Below are positions 36,441 through 44,999 of a stretch of DNA of 64,000 nucleotides, in pieces. The DNA is taken from assembly GCF_011397635.1 (NCBI RefSeq), contig NC_064760.1, positions 26,882,856 through 26,946,855 on the forward strand. The letters are read 5' to 3'. The position numbers and the translations under genes were made by a program. The stretch comes from Epinephelus fuscoguttatus. Taxonomy: Eukaryota > Chordata > Actinopteri > Perciformes > Serranidae. The notes beneath the pieces were generated by a model, which did no database searches, was not told the DNA's origin, and worked only from the letters and a program-made list of their open reading frames with translations. Each line of letters begins with the position of its first letter. Position 1 is the stretch's first letter.

Positions 36441-36616
36441 CTAATAAGTTTCTTGACTCTTTGTGAGGTACTGTATGAAAAAAGGTATCTTTATCCTGGA
36501 GTCAGTGCTGAAGTGATGACTCTCAAAGTGTTCACTGCACAGATGGGAAGTCTTGTTTGGAGTCCAGTTCTGTCTCCTCGTGTTGAGTGTCCACTGGTCC
36601 AGTCTGTCTGGGTCAC
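36441..36616 (-). CDS. THAP-domain fragment, exon 2
   Basis: After acceptor 'cctctag' the frame reads GDPDRLDQWTLNTRRQNWTP, then NKTSHLCSEHFESHHF, the C-terminal half of a THAP zinc-finger domain with the CxxH pair in LCSEHF and the Trp and Pro of the fold. The frame ends at TAG 36441-36443 without the rest of a transposase or regulator. THAP domains bind DNA and are shared by P-element-like transposases and host factors. It is probably a decayed or truncated gene. Confidence 0.65.
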
Positions 36617-37494
36617 CTAGAGGAAAACTTTACACAGACAAATAGATATTAAAAGTAATATATGTGTTAGGTTACCTACTTAACAGACTCCATTACATGC
36701 AAACAATACAACTTAACTTACTTCAATGTTTAACAGATCATAATCAATTTTTTTTAGCAAAACACAGTCCTCATATTCTGTCTGTGCATTACCTATTGTT
36801 GTGTAAGCACAGGCCTATATCATACACTAATCTTCTTAATATTTTATATGTGACAGTCAAATGTCACATTAGTTTTTTTTCCCAATTACGTTACACACCT
36901 TATTGTAATTTCACACAGTTCGCCACTTTTTAATTCACATACACAAGTATAGCCTTAATGTTACGTTAACGTTACACTGCTCATATGACAACGTTAACAT
37001 TGCAACAGGTTAGCTAACTAACGTGGTGGACCTTTATTTTCAAACCTCACACAGCCTCAGCCTTTTGTTCAAAATATTCTCCCCCTAAATGCCTAAATCC
37101 TAACACTTCTCTGTCAGGCTCTGACTTCGATACATCCACGGACTGGCGTCTTGCTCGAAGGCTAACCGTTAGCTGGCTGGTTAGCTAGTTAACGAGCTAA
37201 GCTTGTGTTGTATCATATTGTCTGTGGCTCTGTAACTTGATGTGGATGTTGCTGCTGTGATACAGGTCGCATTTGAAAATGAGACCTCCGGTATCAACGT
37301 GATTTTACATGTATTAAATAAAGACTTAATAATATAATAATAAGCTGACAAGCTAGGTGGTGACCGCAAACACCGATACACGCTGCTGACAAGCTAGGTG
37401 GTGACCATAGTGACCACAGACACCGATACCCGCTAATTAGTGCTAACATATAAACATAAATAAAATAATACTAGAATTTCAGAATTTCACTTAC

Positions 37495-37558
37495 CGAAAA
37501 CCTGGAGCACAGACTTCTTGGACGGTCTGTTGGTATAATTAGTCGAACAGCAAGCCAT
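37495..37558 (-). CDS. THAP-domain fragment, exon 1
   Basis: ATG 37558 opens MACCSTNYTNRPSKKSVLQV and ends in phase 1 at a GTAAGTG donor. Split codon G/GT joins it to the exon at 36616, giving the usual ...VFGDPDRLDQW run of a THAP domain. The second zinc-ligand position expected before TNR is Tyr (TAT) instead of Cys (TGT), so the finger may not fold. Confidence 0.6.
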
Positions 37559-38050
37559 ATTACTCCAATATTTGCCTGAAAAATTATCCGAAGGCGCAAA
37601 CACGGCTGAGAGTACAGGTTCAATGCCTTGAACATGGGCACGAATTGGCTGAGATGACGCCGAGCAGACGGCCGAGTCGAGGCTCAGCTCTGCAGCAGAG
37701 CCAGCGGCTAGTTAGCATGCTAGTTAGCCACCCGTGATGGTGCGACCTGTCAGTCAAAGTGACCACGCCCTTAATTATGCGCAATTTCAAACCTTAATAA
37801 CATTTAAACGGAAGAGTTAGAAAAAAGTTCACCCCCAGAGTTGTCATGAAAGGGGAACTTAACTATAGAGACCAAAACCATTTTTTGTACCAGGCTGTAA
37901 ACATGTTTATTTCTGCTCTAAAGTTGGGCATTTTAACACGGGGGTCTATGGGAATTGACTCACTTCCGGAGCCAGCCTCAAGTGGACAGTCAGTGAACTG
38001 CAGTTTTTGGCACTTCCACATTGGTCTCACTCGTCTCCCCCGGAGGTTGG

Positions 38051-38240
38051 GGCTTGACTGGGACACTGCTAATGCTGCTTGCCATGCTGCTAACGCTGCT
38101 GCCAGGATACAGCTGAGGAGGAGCCGGCTGCTAATGCTATGGACCGGGACACTGCTGACGCTGCTGCCGGGATACAGCTGAGGAGGAGCCGGCTGCTAAT
38201 GCTATGTACCGGGACCTGCTAATGCTGCTTGCCGTGCTGC
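38051..38240 (+). repeat. 65-bp GC-rich minisatellite, array 2
   Basis: The same 65-bp unit as at 33.2-33.5 kb, in the same orientation, about 2.5 units, including the extra 'aatgctgcttgcc' segment. The two arrays flank the SGNH and THAP fragments. Confidence 0.85.
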
Positions 38241-38299
38241 TGTAGCTCAGTCGTAACTGTAACTGATGCTGAGACTCTACTGACTGCGTGACTGGTAGA

Positions 38300-39600
38300 C
38301 GGCGGTGGGTGGCGCAACAGGCCAAAACACAAATTCAAAACATAAACATGATTTGCAGACTGTAAATTTTTTTTTTAAATTCTATTGTTATATATTATAT
38401 ATTCTGGCTGTACTATTGTTGTCGATGAGATCAGTATGTTATATGAACATTATTCCTTAGTCTCTGTGACATATTAGGAGGATTTTACGACTATTTGCTT
38501 TATATTTCTTACATATAGCTCCTTTAAAGTACCAAAAGTAAAAGTACTCATTATGCAGAATGGACCATTTCAAAATTATATCTATTACATAACTTAATTA
38601 AAATTATTGTTGCATTGATGTGTATATCACTTTAATGCTGCAGCTGGTGAAGGTGGAGCTAATCACTATTACTTTATATAGTGCTGAGTAGCCAAGCTGG
38701 CCATGACTACAGCCACACAGCTGCAGGTTTAAGGTTGTGAGCGCATGTGGTGGTTTCAAGCACAGAGCCAACATCATTTCTGCAGCAGTCAAACCAGCTA
38801 ACATTATTCACTGTTGAGATCCGCAGTCTCACCAGCACTGAACTCGGGGAATAATCTGACGGAGGCAGTAATAATCTTTAGCCTGTATGGCATGGCCTAA
38901 ACAAAAAAATGTGATGACGCAGCATACTGTAGACTTGCGCCTCACTGTGATGAACACAAAATACTGCCCCTCAGTAAACAGCAGTCACACAACAGTCACA
39001 TAGCAAATTGAGTACACAATATAAAAGAATGCCTCTTAACATTCACCTTTGCAAGTATGTCAGTGCTACACTTGACACATCATTAGGAGGTAAAACAATA
39101 GCCCCTTTAACACTACCTGTTCAAGGCGGGCATATTACGCCATTATTCCGCCTCGCCATTTTTTTTTTTATAAAAGGTAAAATTGCAGAATGGGGGGGGG
39201 GCAGAGTTGTCTCGCCTCTAAGCCGTCTGGGTAAAAGGGACCAGCGGCAGGACAAAACAAACGGAACAGGTGTGATGTTTTGATGATGTTTAATGTGTGC
39301 AACCCACAACTACAGTGCAAACAGTGCAGTCAGTTTCATCAGTCAAATAACGTCTCAAGAGAACAACAACAAAAGAGACTCACCCGTTCCGCGATAGGAA
39401 GACGATGCTCCCATGGCTGCCAAAATGAGAAAAATGTTTTAAAAAAAATGTTGACAGCTGCCTTCCTAATCACGTTCTTTTTCTCTTTCCTTTCAGTGCA
39501 TGCTGCAGTTGTAACTGACGACAGGGGATACGCCCCAAGTCCCTTCATTTTATACTGCTAACGCCTTACTTGAACCGGAAGTCGTTCGAGGTCCGCCATC
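38300..39600. other. No gene seen
   Basis: Mixed AT-rich sequence and dispersed repeat scraps, including a short G-run near 39194. No coding exon can be supported. Confidence 0.45.
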
Positions 39601-40013
39601 TTTAAGGCCGTCTCATGTCTCGTAGGCTCAATCCCAAACTACTCCCTACCCACTACCACTTCACTACCGAGTGTCACTCCAAATCAAGATACACTCGCAG
39701 CTGTGCAGGGCACTCTTGATTAAGGGGAAGTGTATGAAAGAGAAGCCAAACAGATGGGACGCCCTCGCCACTCTACCGGAAGAAGGAAGCAGATGTAACC
39801 ATGGATACCGACAGACGCTTTGTGAAAGCAAAATAGAGCAACAGGCTATAAAAAAAAAAATATTTAAATATTAATTAAAGTGAGATACATTAAAAATAAA
39901 CTTGGATAAGTCAGATAAGAGATACAGTGCAGTGTAATCAAAGTAATTAACTTGTTCATATTTTCTAGACACAGTTTACACATTTACAGATTAATTCATC
40001 TGGGCAATCTTAC

Positions 40014-40096
40014 CTCCATCCCATTCCTCTTTTTAGTGAAGAGACTCTCATTTTTAATCCGTAGATCAATTAACTGCTTTGTCTTTTCTTCTGTCC
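40014..40096 (-). CDS. MYB/SANT-like DNA-binding domain, exon 2 (fragment)
   Basis: After 'gttcacag' the frame reads TEEKTKQLIDLRIKNESLF, then TKKRNGME, to a GTAAGA donor. WTxxExxxLIxLRxxNExxF is the first helix region of MYB/SANT-like domains found in Harbinger MYB proteins. The Trp codon is split with exon 1 (T/GG). The remaining helices were not found. Confidence 0.6.
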
Positions 40097-40109
40097 CTGT
40101 GAACACAGA

Positions 40110-40154
<45 letters not shown>

Positions 40155-40350
40155 TAAATCATGAGAATGGGATGAGGACTTTTTTTAGACAGTTTTAAAT
40201 AGTTTATTTAAGCATATGGACGTGGAGGTTTTCATCTTTTGACACCAAACATTCTGTGAGTTTGTTTGAGACTGTAAAGTCAGGGTGAGGAAAACAAATG
40301 TGTGTGTTTGATCTAAAATATTTTACAAAGTAGAAAGACGGAACTCTTAC

Positions 40351-40372
40351 ATTTGTACGTTGTTTCCTCCAT
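40351..40372 (-). CDS. MYB/SANT-like DNA-binding domain, exon 1
   Basis: A 22-bp coding end, MEETTYK plus one base, ending at GTAAGAG. Joining to the exon at 40096 makes MEETTYKWTEEKTKQL, a typical protein start for this family. It is too short to be found as an ORF. Confidence 0.55.
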
Positions 40373-41008
40373 TGTGATGTTGCACTTCCTGCTGGGCTCA
40401 TCAGAAGTCTGCACTGATGCACACTCGCTATCTAAAGGCTGAGCAGTCCACTCGCACTCAACGATAATTGTTTGGGAAGGCCCTTAGTATGGCGAAGCTC
40501 AGCGTGACCGCACAAACAGAGGGGGAGTGAATAGGGCGAGGGGATAGGGGCCGGTTTGGGATTGGGCCTTAATCAGCAATCCTCGCTCCTCACTCCTAAC
40601 TCCTGACTCCTTGCATGTTTTCCTAAGTGGGAGAGACTAAACAGTTAGGTAAGGTGGCTAGGTTAGGTGGTTAGCAGTAATTTTAAGGGACATGGGACGT
40701 ACCCAACGTACATACTGTTGCATGGAGGATGCATGCAGGTGGGGCGTACTACTTGGTCAGCATTGCACTTTGAACTTTGACCCTCTTGCTCAAATATCCT
40801 TATCCTTATTTAAAGCCCAACTTGCAGGTTGGAGACCATGGTGAATAAATGTGAAGGAAAATGATGTAGAAACTTGATTTTAAAAAACAAAACAAAACAT
40901 ATAGGCACTACAGTGACATTTGGGGTCGTTTTTGTGAGAGAATTTTGCTTCCTCATCTTAAAACCCACTAACCGGAAGTTAGTTAGTTTGATTGAGTGTA
41001 ACATTAAT

Positions 41009-41744
41009 AGGCTCGTTCGAGATGAACTGTGCCTCGCCTGGAAAGTAGACGAGAGCAGGCGGCCACAGTTTCAATTTCCTGACAGCTTCCAGCAGCCTTC
41101 AGTCCGTACAGGAAGTCACAGACACACTAACATCCTGTCTGGCATGATGTCAATTCATTAAAAAAGTGATCAGACCCATATATCAGTTTGTTTTCAGTCT
41201 CCAGTTGTTTTAATTATGATAGATTCATTTATTAAAATGCTTTACAGGTGATCTGTAGTTTATGTTTATGGTTTATTATGTTTATGGTTTATCTTCCATT
41301 TGACATGAACTCTCCTGTAAATCAGCATCATATCAGTTTGACCTGTCCCCTCAACTACACAGGCTAAATAAACAGTGCTTGACTATAAGGTTAATACTTT
41401 CAGAGGGAAAAAAAATACAAGACAACAGCTTTCATTAAGGCTCAGTCAGATACAGTCAGGGCTTCATATCTGATGTTATTTTAAGAATCCTTACATCCCA
41501 CTGACCACAAGTCTCTGTGTTGCTAAATACTTCAATAATTAAAAAGTCCAGTGTTAATATACAGTAGACTCTGTATCTAAAACGTCATCTTGTTGAGTTG
41601 ACATCTGAACCAATCAGCTGTTAGATCAGGTGAGAGCCAGGCGGTGCAGTCGGTGGAGAGCAACTGCAGCGCCTGGCTCTAAAAACTGTGCGCCGATCGC
41701 CGGTGATCGAATCTGCGCAGGCCTGGCTCATCTCGAACGAACCT
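41009..41744. mobile_element. MITE with 'aggctcgttcgagatga' ends
   Basis: The left end 'aggctcgttcgagatga' and right end 'tcatctcgaacgaacct' are inverted repeats flanked on both sides by 'attaat' (41003-41008 and 41745-41750). Related ends occur at 57211-57262 (right end) and about 61068-61165 (left end), so this is a family active in the region. No coding capacity. Class is uncertain, possibly Harbinger-like. Confidence 0.7.
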
Positions 41745-41754
41745 ATTAATAAAC

Positions 41755-41957
41755 ATGGATGCCAGTACTAGTTTTGAGACTGAAGAGGTTGAAAATGTAC
41801 ATTCATATGCATATGACGGCCCACAGTCTTATAATTATGAGCCTGCTAGGCGTCCAAGAGACCAGGAACAGATCAGGGTGAGGAGAAATAACGGCCACAG
41901 GAGAGAAACAGAGCTGTGGTGTGAGGAGAACCAGTGGAGAACTGGGCAGGTGTCTTG
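41755..41957 (+). CDS. Possible first exon of a P2X7-tail-like (zinc-binding) protein
   Basis: ATG 41755 opens MDASTSFETEEVENVHSYAY, then GPQSYNYEPARRP and a charged stretch ending WRTGQVSW at a GTGAGC donor (41958). Fish and invertebrate proteins with the P2X7 intracellular-domain fold often begin with a YxFEP-like motif and put their Cys-rich part next, which would lie in a following exon. That exon was not found: the 12.6 kb transposon begins 200 bp downstream. The assignment is weak. Confidence 0.35.
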
Positions 41958-42154
41958 GTGAGCGACCAGCGTTAGCCAACGACAGCTAACCATGTCTAAG
42001 GCTGTGTTTACATCACAACATTAAGTTTGCCATCACGTATTAGGTTATAACGAAGCTACCAGTTGTTCTGCCAGTATTAAATAACTAATGCTACTTACCC
42101 ATAACAGAAACTAATGCGCAAATATCAGCTTGTATGAGACATATCTTGCTATGC

Positions 42155-42160
42155 GTGTTA
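42155..42160 (+). repeat. Left target-site duplication (gtgtta) of the 12.6 kb transposon
   Basis: 'gtgtta' directly before the left terminus; the same six bases follow the right terminus at 54788-54793. Confidence 0.85.
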
Positions 42161-42973
42161 TATGGGGTGCCGTTTGTAAAGTGGCTCACGCTGAAAATAA
42201 CATCAACATTTTGCCACATTTAGCTTCAAACAATGTTTAAAAAAGTGTTGTGAATTATTTAACGTCACCTTTTACCACATTTACAGCAATATTTGTTAAC
42301 TCAGAAATATATTAAATAGTTAAATCTAAATACTAAATGTGGCACCTAAATGTTAAATGTTAAATCTAAATATTAAATCTAAATCTAAATGTTAAATCTA
42401 AATGCTAAATCTAAATCTAAATATTAAATCTAAATCTAAATGCTAAATCTAAATGCTAAATCTAAATGTTAAATCTAAATATTAAATCTAAATTTAAATC
42501 TAAATGTTAAATCTAAATATTAAATCTAAATCTAAATCTAAATGTTAAATCTAAATATTAAATTTAAATCTAAATCTAAATGTTAAATCTAAATATTAAA
42601 TCTAAATCTAAATGTTAAATGTTAAATCTAAATGTTCTGGGTGAAACTAAATATTTAGCTAATATGCAAATTCACACTGTCGGCACCGGAAGTACCAAAA
42701 TAAAAGCTCGAGATGTCACACTGTGTTTATAGAATCAAATAACGAATTAAAACCAACTTATCGGGGGAAATGAACACTTGAACATACATTAGCGTGATAA
42801 TAACTACCTAAAATAACAAGAAACATGTTTGGAGAAATTTTATTTGACGTGTACTTTGAGTTGTTAGTGTCCCTTCTATGGAGGGTGTGGGACTTATGAC
42901 CTGTACTACAGGCAGCCACAAGGGACCGATCGAGATGTTTTGGCCAGCACTATCCTACCCCCGCCCCCACCCA
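42161..42973 (+). repeat. Left terminal inverted repeat
   Basis: Matches the reverse complement of 53963-54787 from the tip to a shared C-rich block (near 42955-42973). Its middle (about 42320-42640) is a low-complexity array of TAAATCT, TAAATGT and TAAATAT units. Confidence 0.85.
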
Positions 42974-42995
42974 CCCACTGTCGGCCACTTTCTCC

Positions 42996-43133
42996 ATGCT
43001 CCTTGCTGCTTGCCAACATGTCGACATGTCCGATTTAGCTGAAAACATTGGACGGGCCGTTCTGGCGGCAATACAGAATTTTAGCAGTGCATCGACAGCG
43101 ACAGTATCCGCCGTAGAGCCTCCACAACACTCG
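42996..43133 (+). CDS. DDE transposase, exon 1
   Basis: 46 codons starting MLLAACQHVDMSDLAENIGR and ending QHS at a GTAAGT donor in phase 0. A second in-frame Met at 43026 is an alternative start. It lies just inside the left terminal repeat, as expected for the N-terminus of the transposase. Confidence 0.7.
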
Positions 43134-43342
43134 GTAAGTTTGTTTTCCAACTCGCATAGCATTAGGTTCTTACCAAGGCTAACTTAACTAAACTAGCTAA
43201 CGTTAGCACAGTAGAGATTTGCTACTAGCATCAGTGCACATCATGCATAGCACATTTGTTTCGTTTCCTTTGACCGCTGGACATAATAACGTTAAAACAC
43301 ACTAAAGAAAATGTCGCTAATATTTTGTAAATGTCTCTTCAG

Positions 43343-43408
43343 GCTTCCACCAGCAATACACCTGGAGCAGCCACACCCGCCACCTCCACCGGGACATCAT
43401 ACCGCTCG
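43343..43408 (+). CDS. DDE transposase, exon 2
   Basis: 66 bp, phase 0 on both sides: ASTSNTPGAATPATSTGTSY, then RS. A Ser/Thr/Pro/Ala-rich linker between 'ctcttcag' and GTATAC. It is open in the frame that joins exons 1 and 3. Confidence 0.65.
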
Positions 43409-43576
43409 GTATACTTTCATACTCATGTAACCTAGCTAGCTGTTTGTTTGTTTTTAATCTGTGTGGTGTAATATTTCGATTTTAATTCCGATCATGGTGG
43501 CATATTACACACAACACCAACATGTTACAAGTTAATAACGTCTTTGGTATTTTATTTCTATTTTAAAACTCCCCAG

Positions 43577-43642
43577 GGCTCCAGCACCAGCGCGACCACA
43601 TCTATACCAGCAACAGACTTCGCCCCAGTGACCTGTCAGTCA
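43577..43642 (+). CDS. DDE transposase, exon 3
   Basis: 66 bp, phase 0: GSSTSATTSIPATDFAPVTC, then QS. It lies between 'actccccag' and GTAAGTA. Same length and composition as exon 2, so the two may have arisen by exon duplication. Confidence 0.65.
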
Positions 43643-43886
43643 GTAAGTATTCATTAATATTCATGTTCATATTTTTTTGAGTTGATACTATCTTTTGATT
43701 GTCCATTTTATTAATTTAAACGTTCCTTAAATTAACATACAGTACAATCTATATATTGTCTTTAGTCAGAAAGATAATGAGTAGATGTGAATGCTCATCT
43801 GTTATAGTGTCTAGAATTCTCTCTCTTGAATGACCCATCTTTGTTATAGAAACATGCTCAATGTCATATTCTGTGCTGTGTTCTAG

Positions 43887-44999
43887 GATGGCTACCAAGG
43901 AAGGCATCACATTTCTAAAGGGGAACTTGAACATGTTCTTTCACTGAAGACCACATTTACTGAAGCTGCGTCTATTCTTTCAATCTCGAGGCCAACTTTC
44001 TACAAGTTATTGCAAGACTATAATATCCCAACATCAAAATTTATCAGCATCAGTGATCAACAATTGGATCTTAAAGTGTCACAAATAAAAACTGAACACC
44101 CAAATGTTGGAGAAGTGATGCTTATGGGGCATCTGCGCTCCCAAAACATTGTGGTTCAAAGACAACGTTTAAGAGATTCACTGCGAAGGGTGGACCCAGT
44201 TGGTGTCCTAGCCAGGAGAAGAACAGCAATAGCTCGGCGAGTATATTCTGTCCCACATCCAAATTTCATATGGCATGTGGATGGAAATCATAAGTTGATT
44301 AGGTGGAAATTGGTTGTTCATGGTGCAATAGACAGCTACAGTAGGATGTTGATGTTTCTTCACTGCTCCAACAATAATCGAGCTGAAACTGTGAAAGACC
44401 TCTTTACCGCAGCTGTTGGACAGTTTGGTAGACCACTGCACATCAGGACTGATCATGGAGGAGAGAACGCTCAGATCTGGGAGGACATGCATGCGAGCAG
44501 GGGTGAAGGCTCTGTCTTAACAGGAAGCTCTGTGCACAACCAGAGGATTGAGCGTTTCAACCGAGACTTGAACAAAAACTGCAGCCATGTTTATGCACCT
44601 ATTTTTTATGAACTGGAATCACTGAGTATCCTAGACTTAGAAAATGCAACAGACCTATTTTGTCTCCATTATGTCTTTCTACCCAGAATCAACCGCACTT
44701 TGGAGGAATTCAAAGCTGGATATAACAATCACTCTATGTCATCTGAAGGAAATAGAACACCAGTTCAGCTTTTTACTCTGGACACTTATTTGCTTCGTCT
44801 TCACAACCCAGAACTCCCAACAGCAGAGGTAGTTTTTCGCTCCTCACCAAACTCTCAAAGAGGATTTTCCCCATTAAATGACAGAGATTTGCAAGAACTG
44901 AATTATACCATTAACCCTCTTCAAAATGACAACAATAATGGCAAAACGTTGTTTCAGAGAACACAGCAGTTTGTTTTTGATAAACTTGTCAATGTGTGA
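43887..44999 (+). CDS. DDE transposase (integrase-core), main exon
   Basis: 371 codons to TGA 44997-44999, giving a 460-residue protein with exons 1-3. Near the start, SILSISRPTFYKLLQDY looks like a helix-turn-helix. The integrase-like core has Asp in FIWHVDGNHKL, Asp in HIRTDHGGEN and Glu in VHNQRIERFNRD; 56 residues separate the Asps and 32 the second Asp and the Glu. HGAIDSYSRM matches the strand after the first Asp in retroviral-type integrase folds. No stop or frameshift was seen, so the enzyme could be active: it would bind the terminal repeats and cut and join DNA in the nucleus. The nearest family I recall is the Pfam-type 'integrase core' of eukaryotic DNA transposons. Confidence 0.88.
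   Translation, partial: DGYQGRHHISKGELEHVLSLKTTFTEAASILSISRPTFYKLLQDYNIPTSKFISISDQQLDLKVSQIKTEHPNVGEVMLMGHLRSQNIVVQRQRLRDSLRRVDPVGVLARRRTAIARRVYSVPHPNFIWHVDGNHKLIRWKLVVHGAIDSYSRMLMFLHCSNNNRAETVKDLFTAAVGQFGRPLHIRTDHGGENAQIWEDMHASRGEGSVLTGSSVHNQRIERFNRDLNKNCSHVYAPIFYELESLSILDLENATDLFCLHYVFLPRINRTLEEFKAGYNNHSMSSEGNRTPVQLFTLDTYLLRLHNPELPTAEVVFRSSPNSQRGFSPLNDRDLQELNYTINPLQNDNNNGKTLFQRTQQFVFDKLVNV

Larger units (their letters stand above)
39625..40568. mobile_element. Harbinger-like element, internally deleted
   Basis: Imperfect terminal inverted repeats 'ggctcaatcccaaac' at the left and 'gtttgggattgggcc' at the right enclose two minus-strand exons of a MYB/SANT-like protein. Harbinger elements typically encode a transposase and a separate MYB-like protein; only the latter is seen here. 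The 3-bp flanks (gta/tta) do not match exactly. An (ATT)n run lies at about 40111-40153. Confidence 0.5.

Noticed and set aside
42320-42640. CRISPR-like or satellite array
   Set aside because: The units are 6-7 bp and AT-only, mirrored in the other TIR; it is low-complexity TIR sequence, not spacers and repeats.
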